38,523 bases of DNA from NCBI RefSeq assembly GCF_000733295.1, contig NZ_JPMI01000259.1:1-38523 (forward strand), written 5' to 3'. Below the pieces are notes generated by a model that saw only the letters and a program-made list of their open reading frames with translations, made no database searches and had not been told where the DNA came from. The translations under genes were made by a program, and so were the position numbers. This document shows positions 1-6,929 of the stretch, in pieces. The first letter of the stretch is position 1. Every line of letters starts with the position of its first letter. The DNA is from Archangium violaceum Cb vi76 (GTDB taxonomy: Bacteria > Myxococcota > Myxococcia > Myxococcales > Myxococcaceae).

Positions 1-621
1 TCACGGATGGGGAGGTCGGCGCCCTCGCCCGTCACCACCACCTCGTAGACCAGCTTCAGGCGGCTGTCCTTCTCGGAGCGGATGTACACCAGGCGGGCCT
101 CGCCCTCGGAGGCGATGTGGCGGCCCACGGTGTTGTCCAGGGCGGCGGCGCGGGCGGCCTCGCCGGAGATGCGCGCCGCGGCCGGGACAATCTCACCGTC
201 ACGGGCCGAGCCGTTGGCCATGAAGATCTTGCCGCTCGCATCCTTGTGGATGATGAGCTCGCCACCGATGACCGGCAGGCCGTTCTTGGTCTGGCCGTAG
301 CGGATGTGGGTGTTGCCCTGCTCGTCCACGGTGGTGCGCTTCATCACCAGGTCGGAGGTATCAAGGCGGAAGGCCGCGGCGATGCCCTGCAGGCCGTTCA
401 CGTTGTCCAGCGAGCCCTTGAGCATGAAGGGAACGCCGTCCTCGTTGGAGCCGAGGACCTCGGCGGAGGGCAGCGCGGCGAGCGCGGCCTGCACGTCACC
501 GAGCGAGTCGGCGGCCAGGTCGGACTTCTGGGCGCCCTCGGGCAGCTGCGAGTTGTCGACCTCGCAAGCGGCGAGGGGAAGGGCGAGCAGCGCGGCGGCA
601 AGGAACCGGGTGCGGATCACG
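1..621 (-). CDS. Secreted M4-type (thermolysin-like) metallopeptidase, N-terminal propeptide part; runs off the window
   Basis: The reading frame is open from a GTG at 621 down to base 1, giving 206 residues without a stop, so the 3' part lies outside the window. Residues 1-19 form a lipoprotein signal peptide (basic start, hydrophobic core, lipobox LAAC with Cys19). Residues about 75-135 look like a fungalysin/thermolysin propeptide (FTP) domain, with the typical stretch YGQTKNGLPVIGGELIIH. Residues about 150-200 look like a PepSY-type segment. In this family the propeptide chaperones and inhibits the zinc protease, which is exported and then self-processed. The catalytic HExxH domain is not visible here, so the assignment rests on the propeptide alone. 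The GTG start is chosen because AGGAG lies 7 bases upstream and the signal peptide begins there; the ATG 7 bases further up is in another frame. Confidence 0.8.
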
Positions 622-726
622 AGTCATCTCCTGACCGATAGCGGGGTGCCATCGGACGGCTCTCGCTTAAGCAGGGAACGCGCCAACCCCGTAAATGCTT
701 GGAAGTCCGAAGGTTGCGACCCCAGG

Positions 727-754
727 TTTAAAATTGATGGAGCAAGTATGTCAC
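727..754 (-). promoter_or_regulatory. Candidate sigma-70-type promoter for the metallopeptidase gene
   Basis: On the minus strand GTGACA (754-749, 5 of 6 to TTGACA) is followed after 16 bases by TTTAAA (732-727, 4 of 6 to TATAAT). This is the only AT-rich patch in the gap and would give a leader of about 100 bases before the GTG at 621. Sequence match only. Confidence 0.35.
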
Positions 755-772
755 GCTCTCGCGGCTTCCGGA

Positions 773-789
773 TGTAAATCCGATTTACA
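773..789. promoter_or_regulatory. 17-bp palindrome, possible operator upstream of the metallopeptidase promoter
   Basis: TGTAAATCCGATTTACA has perfect 7-bp arms around a 3-base centre. It lies 19 bp upstream of the candidate -35 element at 754-749. Such a compact AT-rich dyad in GC-rich DNA is typical of a dimeric repressor or activator site, but I cannot name the protein. Confidence 0.35.
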
Positions 790-854
790 CACCCCCAGAG
801 GATGTTCCTGATTCCAAGGGGTTGTGCCTACTCAATCAGGTGTGTTCTGGTTTC

Positions 855-868
855 GGACAGGGCTGTCC
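855..868. repeat. Short dyad GGACAG-GG-CTGTCC in the 622-1164 gap
   Basis: Perfect 6-bp arms with a 2-base centre. With the dyad at 773-789 it shows the gap between the metallopeptidase and the small ORF at 969 is structured. The rest of 622-960 holds no other recognisable feature. Confidence 0.25.
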
Positions 869-968
869 TGGATTGAGACAGGGCGGGGGGGATGGCTCAG
901 AACCCGGAAAATACCGAGTCAGGAGCGCCGGCTTCCGGCGTCTCTCCAGGATGAAAGGAGCGGTGACG

Positions 969-1037
969 ATGAAGACGACGAACGCGAAGCACCCGTACAT
1001 CCGCTCCCCCTGGCGTCGCTCCCGCCGCCTCTTCTGA
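969..1037 (+). CDS. Possible 22-residue basic peptide gene
   Basis: An ATG at 969 opens a 22-codon frame ending in TGA at 1035-1037. The product starts MKTTNAKHPYIRSPW and ends in an Arg-rich tail (RRSRRLF), with no acidic residue. Support: AAAGGAG lies 8 bases upstream of the ATG, a strong ribosome-binding site by local standards, and a hairpin begins 5 bases after the stop. The next genes on both sides point the other way, so this would be its own short transcription unit. No known family is recognised. It could be a regulatory peptide, an RNA with an incidental frame, or chance. Confidence 0.35.
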   Translation: MKTTNAKHPYIRSPWRRSRRLF

Positions 1038-1041
1038 TGCT

Positions 1042-1062
1042 CCGCCTCCCCGTGTGAGGCGG
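1042..1062 (+). terminator. Hairpin just after the small ORF
   Basis: CCGCCTC / GAGGCGG arms (7 bp, perfect) with a 7-base loop, starting 5 bases after the stop of the 22-codon frame. There is no T-run behind it, so it is a weak intrinsic terminator at best. Confidence 0.3.
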
Positions 1063-1164
1063 TCCAGATTCACCTTCATGCAGGCCGCGCTCCGGGAGCA
1101 GCCCGAACTCCAAATCCGGGCGTGCGGGGTTCAACTCCCTGGCGGCCTGCCATTTCTTTCCACG

Positions 1165-2265
1165 TCACTCCGCTTCGTCTGGCTCCACGAGCTCCGTGGC
1201 GCCCGAGTCCTTGCGCAGCGGGAGGATGGACGCTCCGGCGTGCTTCTCCAGCGCGGTGGCCAGCTCGTGGGCGTGCGTGGTGACGAAGACCTGGCCCTTC
1301 CGGCTCGCGGTGGCGATGAGGCGCCCCAATGGCTCCAGCAGGGAAGGGTGCAGGCTCGTCTCCGGCTCGTTGAGCGCGAGGAAGGGCGGGGGACGGGGCG
1401 ACAACAGCGCGGCCAGCAAGCAGAGGTAGCGCAGCGTTCCGTCCGACAGCTCCGTGGCCTCCAGCGGACGCGTCAGCCCGGGCATGCGCATGCGGAAGGA
1501 GAAGCGCCCGTCCTCGCTGTCCAGCTCCAGCCGTGAGCCGGGGAAGGCGCTCTCCACGGCCGCGTGCAGCGCGCGGTCGTCGCCGATGTCGGCGATGGTC
1601 ATCAGCGCCGCCGCCAGGTCCCTCCCGTCATGCGCGAGCGCGGGAGTCCGCACGCCCACCTGCGCGTGGCGCAGGGGCGAGTCCGGGTCGGTCCGGAAGT
1701 GGTGGTAGAAGCGCCAGCGGAGCAGCTCCGCGCGCAATGCGCTCAGCAGCGGGAAGCGGTGGGGCTCGGAGAGCTGGGCCAGCACGGACTCGCTGCTCCA
1801 CAGTTGGGCCGCGAAGGTGGTGCGGTGGCCCTCCGCGTCGCGCGCGAAGACGCTCTGGGATTTGCGCTCGGCCACCACGTGCCGGCGCTTGCCCTCATGC
1901 ACCCAGACCGTCTCCTCCTTCACGTCCGGGTCCAGTGAGAAGGGCCCTTGGGGCGGAGGCACCACGCCGCAGGACAGCTCGTAGGCCAGGTCCTCCAGCC
2001 GCACGCCCACGGTGAGCCGCAGCGGGGCGGACTTCGGCGCGCTCCTCGGGCGTGGGCCCGCCCACAGCACGGAGGGCATTCCCCCTTCCTCGGCCAGGGT
2101 GCGCGCCAACGTCCCCTCGGCACCGGCGAGCAGCAACTGCAACGCGCGGTAGACGTTCGTCTTGCCGCTCCCGTTGGGGCCCACCACCACCGTCACGGGG
2201 GCGAGCGGGAAGCGCAGCGCCTGGACCGAGCGGTAGTTTTCAATCCACAGCTCTTGGACGGGCAT
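1165..2265 (-). CDS. AAA-family (SMC/OLD-like) ATPase, COG4637-type
   Basis: A 366-residue cytosolic P-loop ATPase. Residues 29-36 carry the Walker A GPNGSGKT directly after an N-terminal IENYRSV strand-helix, the layout of RecF/SMC/OLD-type heads. Residues 273-277 (LSDGT) are the ABC-like signature. Residues 296-306 (LALNEPETSLH) are the Walker B with catalytic Glu300; the usual Asp before it is Asn299, a form I associate with this family. Residues 327-333 (FVTTHAH) are the switch His region. There is no TOPRIM or nuclease domain and no coiled-coil arm, so it is only an ATPase head. The ATG at 2265 lies 3 bases after the PPK2 stop, so the two are probably translationally coupled. Its substrate is unknown; relatives are simply called predicted ATPases. 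Confidence 0.85.
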   Translation of the reverse strand: MPVQELWIENYRSVQALRFPLAPVTVVVGPNGSGKTNVYRALQLLLAGAEGTLARTLAEEGGMPSVLWAGPRPRSAPKSAPLRLTVGVRLEDLAYELSCGVVPPPQGPFSLDPDVKEETVWVHEGKRRHVVAERKSQSVFARDAEGHRTTFAAQLWSSESVLAQLSEPHRFPLLSALRAELLRWRFYHHFRTDPDSPLRHAQVGVRTPALAHDGRDLAAALMTIADIGDDRALHAAVESAFPGSRLELDSEDGRFSFRMRMPGLTRPLEATELSDGTLRYLCLLAALLSPRPPPFLALNEPETSLHPSLLEPLGRLIATASRKGQVFVTTHAHELATALEKHAGASILPLRKDSGATELVEPDEAE

Positions 2266-2268
2266 GGG

Positions 2269-3096
2269 CTACCGGCTCTCGCGCCAGGTCTCGAGCTCCG
2301 CCTTCTTGCGCGCGCCCACCTCGTCGAGCCTGTCCTGCCAGGCCTGACGATAGGGCCGGAGCGCCTCGACGAGGGAGTGCGCCACCACGAGGTTGCGGTA
2401 CCACTTCGAGTCCGCGGGGACGATGGTCCACGGGGCCTTCTTCGTCGAGGTGCGCGAGAGGACCTCCTCATAGGCCCGCGTGTAGTCGTCCCAGTGCTCG
2501 CGGTCCTCCCAGTCTCCGGCGTTGATCTTCCAGGCCTTGCGCGGCTCCTTCTCCCGGTCCCGCAGGCGCTGCTCCTGCTCCTCCTGGCTGATGTGGAGGA
2601 AGTACTTGAGGATGATGGTTCCGTGCTCGGCGAGCATCTCCTCGAAGTCACGGATGTGCCCGTAGCGCTCCTTCCAGAGGGACTCGGGGGCGAGCCCGTG
2701 CACGCGCACGACGAGCACGTCCTCGTAGTGGGAGCGGTTGAAGATGGAGAGCTCGCCCTTGCGCGGCGTGTGGCGGTGGATGCGCCAGAGGAAGTCGTGC
2801 TCCCGCTCCTCCTCGGAAGGAACGCCGAAGGAGGTGACGCTGACGCCTCGCGGGTTGAGGAAGCCCGCCACGTGCTTGATGGTCCCATCCTTCCCGGCCG
2901 TGTCGCGGCCCTGCAGGACGATGAGGACCGAGTTCATCTTCGCGCCCCACAGGAGATCCTGCAGATCGAAGAGCTCCTCTCCCAGCGCCTCGAGCTCGCG
3001 CTTCGCCGCGTCCCGGTCCGTCTTCTTCGGAGGCGCCGCGGAGATGCCCTCGAGTCTGACCTTCTCGCCCTGCTTGTCGATGGTGATGATGTCCAT
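2269..3096 (-). CDS. Polyphosphate kinase 2 family protein (class III-like), polyphosphate:nucleotide phosphotransferase
   Basis: A 275-residue single-domain PPK2. Enzymes of this family phosphorylate nucleotides using polyphosphate; class III members take both AMP and ADP, giving ATP. Visible motifs: Walker A GRDTAGKDG at residues 63-71, Walker B region FNRSHYEDVLV at 119-129, and the downstream stretches WEDREHWDDYTRAYEE and ADSKWYRNLVV typical of the lid and C-terminal core. The class III assignment comes from overall resemblance (SFGVPSEEE, WRIHRHTP) and is inference. The ATG at 3096 is preferred because GGGAGG lies 7 bases upstream; an in-frame upstream extension adds only poorly conserved sequence. 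It is the first gene of a two-gene operon with the SMC-like ATPase, divergent from the adenylate cyclase gene. Confidence 0.9.
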   Translation of the reverse strand: MDIITIDKQGEKVRLEGISAAPPKKTDRDAAKRELEALGEELFDLQDLLWGAKMNSVLIVLQGRDTAGKDGTIKHVAGFLNPRGVSVTSFGVPSEEEREHDFLWRIHRHTPRKGELSIFNRSHYEDVLVVRVHGLAPESLWKERYGHIRDFEEMLAEHGTIILKYFLHISQEEQEQRLRDREKEPRKAWKINAGDWEDREHWDDYTRAYEEVLSRTSTKKAPWTIVPADSKWYRNLVVAHSLVEALRPYRQAWQDRLDEVGARKKAELETWRESR

Positions 3097-3191
3097 GCCC
3101 ACACCTCCCTTGGCTCCCGTGAGCAGGTTTCCACGGGGCGTGAAGGCTGACAACCCGGACTGTCCACCAGTGGAATGGTAAGGTCCGGTCC

Positions 3192-4805
3192 ATGCAGCTC
3201 ATCATGAACCCGGGCGCTCTGGATGAGCAGACGTTCGTGCTTCCCGAGGGCCCCGTCACGATCGGGCGCACGCCGGAGTGCACCGTCTGCGTCATCCACA
3301 AGAGCCTGTCCCGGCGGCACGCGCGGCTCGAGTGGGAGGGCGGGCGCCTGGTCCTGGTGGACCTGGGCAGCAAGAACGGGACGTACGTGGGCCCGGCCCA
3401 GGTCCAGCGCCACGAGCTGCGCGAGGGCGAGACGTTCCGGTGCGGGCAGGTGTCGTTCCGGCTCGCGAGCACCTCCCCCTCGCGCTCCGAGGAGCCGATG
3501 CCGACGCAGGTGCGTTCGCTGCAGACGCGCTTCTCTCCCACCACCATGGGCGAGCTGCTGCGGCCCCATGCCGATCCCGATTCGCACACCGCCCTGAAGA
3601 TGAAGCCCGTGAGCGGTGACGGCCGGGCCCACGACAAGCTGCAGATCCTCCTCAAGGTGAGCCAGCTGCTCTCCTCTCCCGGCTCCATCGACGAGGTGTT
3701 GGATCGCGTCCTGCAGCTCGTCTTCCAGATATTGGAGGTGGACCGGGCGGCCATCCTGCTGGTGGAGCCCACCAGCGGGCAGCTGCGCCCGCGGGTGGCC
3801 CGGGCGTCGGGCGAGCTGCCCGCGGGGACCTTCTACAGCCAGCACATCGTCGACTACGTGCGCAAGCACAGCGTGGCGGCGCTCTTCTCGGATGCGCGGA
3901 AGGATCCCCGGCTGGGCTCCGCCGACTCGGTGTTGAAGCAGTCCATCTGCGCGTCCATGTGCGTGCCGCTCAAGCCCCGGGACACGGTGATGGGGGTGCT
4001 CTACCTGGACAACCTCACCCGGGCCCATGGCTTCACGCAGGAGGATCTGGAGTTCCTCACCGCCTTCGCCAACCAGGCGGCCATCGCGCTCGACAACTCC
4101 CTGCTCCGCCAGCAGCTCGAGGAAGAGGCCGTGATGCGCACCACGTACCTGCGCTTCTTCCCCCCGGCCACCCTCAAGAAGCTTCAGCTCGCGCGCAGTG
4201 CCCACCTGGGCGTCATCGAGACGGAGGTGACCATCCTCTTCTCGGACATCAGCCACTTCACCGCGCTGTCCTCCACGCTGGAGCCCCGCCAGGTGGTGGA
4301 TCTGCTCAACGACTACTTCCCGGTGATGGCGGACATCGTCTTCCGGCACGAGGGGACGTTGGAGAAGTACATCGGCGACGCGCTGATGGCGGTGTGGGGG
4401 GCGCCCGTCGCACACCCGGACGACGTGGACCGGGCCGTGCGCGCGGCGGTGGAGATGCAGCGGGCGCTGGCGCGGTTGAACGCGCGCTGGCGGGCCGAGG
4501 GCCGGCGCGAGCTGAACATCCACGTGGGCCTCAACACGGGCCGCGTGGCGGCCGGGAACATCGGCTCCGAGAAGTACCTGCAGTACGCCACCATTGGAGA
4601 TGCCACCAACGTCGCCAGCCGGGTGTGCTCCGCCGCCCCGCCCGGGCAGATCCTCCTCACGGGCACCACCCTCGAGCGTTGGCGGGAGCGCGCCTGGCCC
4701 GTCACGCCCCTGCCGCCGCTCCCGGAGCACGGACGGCAGGAGCCGCTGGCGCTCCACCGGGTGGAGTGGCGAGGGCCCCTGGGCGAGGCCTCGAACACCG
4801 ACTGA
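3192..4805 (+). CDS. FHA-GAF-class III adenylate cyclase
   Basis: A 537-residue soluble signalling protein. Residues about 1-92 are a forkhead-associated domain (GR at 25-26, SRRH at 40-43, NG at 62-63), which binds phosphothreonine. Residues about 150-305 are a GAF sensor domain. Residues about 340-520 are a class III cyclase domain that makes cAMP from ATP. Catalytic residues appear complete: metal-binding Asp352 (FSDIS) and Asp396 (GDALMAVWG), adenine-selecting Lys392 and Asp470, and transition-state Asn473 and Arg477 (TNVASR). The Lys/Asp pair argues for adenylate rather than guanylate cyclase. The FHA domain suggests activation by a Ser/Thr kinase, common in myxobacteria. There are no membrane segments. 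Confidence 0.92.
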   Translation: MQLIMNPGALDEQTFVLPEGPVTIGRTPECTVCVIHKSLSRRHARLEWEGGRLVLVDLGSKNGTYVGPAQVQRHELREGETFRCGQVSFRLASTSPSRSEEPMPTQVRSLQTRFSPTTMGELLRPHADPDSHTALKMKPVSGDGRAHDKLQILLKVSQLLSSPGSIDEVLDRVLQLVFQILEVDRAAILLVEPTSGQLRPRVARASGELPAGTFYSQHIVDYVRKHSVAALFSDARKDPRLGSADSVLKQSICASMCVPLKPRDTVMGVLYLDNLTRAHGFTQEDLEFLTAFANQAAIALDNSLLRQQLEEEAVMRTTYLRFFPPATLKKLQLARSAHLGVIETEVTILFSDISHFTALSSTLEPRQVVDLLNDYFPVMADIVFRHEGTLEKYIGDALMAVWGAPVAHPDDVDRAVRAAVEMQRALARLNARWRAEGRRELNIHVGLNTGRVAAGNIGSEKYLQYATIGDATNVASRVCSAAPPGQILLTGTTLERWRERAWPVTPLPPLPEHGRQEPLALHRVEWRGPLGEASNTD

Positions 4806-4860
4806 GGAGCGCCGTGTCCGGGTGCTCCCCTTGACGCCTTGGGGGAACCTGGGGACGCTT

Positions 4861-4877
4861 CCCTCGACAACCGAGGG
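4861..4877. promoter_or_regulatory. Dyad just upstream of the PadR gene
   Basis: CCCTCG-ACAAC-CGAGGG, 6-bp perfect arms, ending 10 bases before the ATG and overlapping its GAGGGG ribosome-binding region. It could be an autoregulatory site or an RNA hairpin that hides the Shine-Dalgarno. It does not match the ATGT-n8-ACAT pattern known for several PadR operators. Confidence 0.3.
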
Positions 4878-4887
4878 GAAGGGCCAC

Positions 4888-5220
4888 ATGGCGGGCAACT
4901 CGCTGGAGTTGATGCAGGGCACGCTGGACGTGCTGATTCTCAAGAGTCTGTCGTGGGGCCCGTTGCACGGGTACGCGGTGGCGGAGCTGGTGAAGGAGCG
5001 GAGCGGGGAGGAGCTGAAGGTGGAGGAGGGGGCGCTCTACCCGGCGCTGCACCGGCTGGAGAAGCGGGGCCTGCTGGAGGCGGAGTGGGGCCTGTCGGAG
5101 AACAACCGGCGGGCCAGGTTCTACCGGCTCACCTCGGCGGGCCGGGCGCACCTGAGGGCCGAGACGCAGGCGTGGCAGCGCTACGTGGCGGCCGTGTCCC
5201 GGGTGTTGGAGGCGGCCTGA
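4888..5220 (+). CDS. PadR-family transcriptional regulator
   Basis: A 110-residue protein made almost entirely of the PadR winged helix (residues about 10-85): LMQGTLDVLILKSL, GYAVAELV, the recognition region EEGALYPALHRLEKRGLL, and the wing NNRRARFYRLTSAG. A short C-terminal helix (about 88-108) should give dimerisation, as in subfamily-2 PadR proteins. These are usually repressors of neighbouring transporter or detoxification genes; here no such partner adjoins. It lies 82 bases after the cyclase gene and its downstream neighbour is convergent, so its target is unknown. GAGGGGAAGGG upstream supports the ATG at 4888. Confidence 0.9.
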   Translation: MAGNSLELMQGTLDVLILKSLSWGPLHGYAVAELVKERSGEELKVEEGALYPALHRLEKRGLLEAEWGLSENNRRARFYRLTSAGRAHLRAETQAWQRYVAAVSRVLEAA

Positions 5221-5265
5221 GGACTCCCATGCGCCCGCGCGGAGTAGGCCCGCGGAGGTGGGGCC

Positions 5266-5296
5266 CGGGCGGCCACGTTCAACGCGTGGCCGCCCG
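5266..5296. terminator. Bidirectional terminator-like hairpin between convergent genes
   Basis: Perfect 12-bp arms (CGGGCGGCCACG and its complement) with a 7-base loop, between the stop of the PadR gene (5220) and the stop of the convergent lipoprotein gene (5305). There is no T-run on either side. Confidence 0.55.
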
Positions 5297-5304
5297 AAGC
5301 CGGA

Positions 5305-6663
5305 CTACAGCGGGATGAGGTGCACCCGCAGCCCGCCGCCCGTCTTGTTCTGGGTGATGAGGACGAGCTGGCCGTTGTACGCGAAGACCCTCTTGGCGGT
5401 GCCCTGGTAGTAGGCGGCCGAGAGGATGTCGAACGTGCTGCTCAGCACGCGCAACTGGGTCGTCTCGCCCACGGTGTCGATGATGTAGAGCCGGTCACCG
5501 TGGAAGGCGATGTCCTGGAACGTCAGGCCGATGCTGGTGCGGTAGGTGAGATCCCGGGTGTTGAAGATCAGCCCGCTGCCCACGATCACCCCCGACTCGT
5601 CGGGCAGCAGCCGGAGCGGGTTGGGCAGGCTGTAGCTGCCGTGGTAGGGCGAGTCCGTCTCGGTGCCCATCGTGCCCGCGATGTGGTCCACCTGGACCAT
5701 GCGCACGTCCGTGGGGGACACGCCGCTGTCGAGGTGGTAGACGCGCTTGTTGATCGGGGAGAACACCATGGCGCGCGAGGAGTACCGCCAGTCCGCCGTG
5801 GCGACCCGCGCACCCGTCGACCGCTGGTAGAGCGAGTGCGAGTCCCACGAGCCGGAGCCATCGACGGTGAACAGGTAGTCCCCGGTCACCAGCAGGCTCG
5901 ACGCCGTCTCCGGCGCGGCGCCGAAGAACCTGGAGGTCGCGTCCACCGGGTTGAAGGCGTCGATCCGTCCACCCGTGTAGCCCAGGTACGTGGCCGACCC
6001 GTCCGGCGCGACGGCCATGGAGACCGCGTCACCCGTGCCCGCGAAGGCCGGGAGGAAGCGCTGGGTCGTCAGGTCGAGGCGGCGGACCTTGTCGTTGGTG
6101 CCGTCGAGGAAGTGGACCACTCCGTTGCTGCTCAGGGCCACGTCATTGAAGGTGAAGGCGTAATCAGTGCCCTCCAGGACGACGACGCCGCCATCGCTGG
6201 GCGTGCCACCGTCGGTGGGTGGGCTGCCCGTGTCCAGCGTGCCCGTGATGTCGATGGTGCCCGTGGGCGTGGTGAGCGGGCAGTTCCGCGTGTTGCGGTA
6301 CAGCGTGATGTTGGCCGACACGGTCTTGCCGGCCTCCACGATGACCTCCGTGCTACCGGCATACACCTCCAGGCCGGCACTGTTGTATGCGTTCACCTGG
6401 ACCTTGCGGCCCGCGCCCGCGGGCACCGACGTGATGCTGCCCGTGATGGCCGCGTCCGCCACCGTGAGCGACACGGGTCCAATCGGTGTCATGTCCACGG
6501 CGGACACGGCGGCGCTCGCCGAGACGACTCCGCAGACATCCCCCGTCAGGGGAATCCTCATGTTGATGACCTCGGTGCCCGTCTGCACCGAGGGATCCAG
6601 CTGGCAGCCGCCCAGGACAGCACAAGCCACCCACAGCAATGCTGCTCGAACCACGATTCTCAT
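5305..6663 (-). CDS. Secreted lipoprotein, probable beta-propeller, function unknown
   Basis: A 452-residue protein starting with a lipoprotein signal (MRIVVR, hydrophobic core, lipobox LGGC, Cys20). Residues about 25-150 look like a beta-sandwich prefix, with a Ser/Thr-rich IDITGTLDTG segment and a Gly/Pro/Asp linker around 165-180. The rest is made of repeated short strands (for example GVVHFLDGTNDKVRRLDL and GDYLFTVDGSGSWDSHSLY) as in WD/NHL-like propellers, but I cannot assign a family. The ATG at 6663 is preferred: GGAGAGAG lies just upstream and the signal peptide starts cleanly; an ATG 15 bases further up is possible. A surface or outer-membrane-attached role is inferred from the lipobox. 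Confidence 0.75.
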   Translation of the reverse strand: MRIVVRAALLWVACAVLGGCQLDPSVQTGTEVINMRIPLTGDVCGVVSASAAVSAVDMTPIGPVSLTVADAAITGSITSVPAGAGRKVQVNAYNSAGLEVYAGSTEVIVEAGKTVSANITLYRNTRNCPLTTPTGTIDITGTLDTGSPPTDGGTPSDGGVVVLEGTDYAFTFNDVALSSNGVVHFLDGTNDKVRRLDLTTQRFLPAFAGTGDAVSMAVAPDGSATYLGYTGGRIDAFNPVDATSRFFGAAPETASSLLVTGDYLFTVDGSGSWDSHSLYQRSTGARVATADWRYSSRAMVFSPINKRVYHLDSGVSPTDVRMVQVDHIAGTMGTETDSPYHGSYSLPNPLRLLPDESGVIVGSGLIFNTRDLTYRTSIGLTFQDIAFHGDRLYIIDTVGETTQLRVLSSTFDILSAAYYQGTAKRVFAYNGQLVLITQNKTGGGLRVHLIPL

Positions 6664-6870
6664 TCGTGCTCTCTCCATTGGAATGGGAACGTCCCCCCCT
6701 CCGCCGTTCGGCTTTGGCGTCGGTCTCTTCATCCTAGACATGCGCGATGACCTGTCTGCAATGAAGAACTTTTGTGAAGACTTCAATGACTGACAGTCTC
6801 AGTCAGGACTCCATGTGTGACGGGCTCGGGATGGATGCCGTCACGCTCCCGTCACGCCCCTGCCCGTAAG

Positions 6871-6889
6871 TGTTCTCCACATCAGAACA
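6871..6889. promoter_or_regulatory. Dyad TGTTCT-n7-AGAACA, possible operator of the hydroxylase gene
   Basis: Perfect 6-bp arms with a 7-base spacer, about 40 bp upstream of the ATG at 6930 and immediately before a second hairpin. Its position suits a repressor site over a promoter. The regulator is unknown; the downstream BTAD-ATPase protein is one candidate. Confidence 0.35.
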
Positions 6890-6911
6890 GGCGCGGGAGA
6901 GTTCCCGCGCC
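6890..6911 (+). promoter_or_regulatory. Leader hairpin upstream of the flavin hydroxylase gene
   Basis: GGCGCGGGA / TCCCGCGCC perfect 9-bp arms with a GAGT loop, ending about 7 bases before the GGGAG ribosome-binding site. It could shape translation initiation or be part of a composite operator with the adjoining dyad. Confidence 0.3.
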
Positions 6912-6929
6912 CGTGACTGGGAGTGACGC

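Noticed and set aside
622-960. Search for a tRNA, riboswitch or further gene in the largest gap
   Set aside because: Only dyads and one promoter-like patch are visible; no cloverleaf or known riboswitch core was recognised by eye.
2934-4943. A 669-codon minus-strand frame opposite the adenylate cyclase gene
   Set aside because: No domain; opposite an FHA-GAF-cyclase gene with full catalytic motifs.
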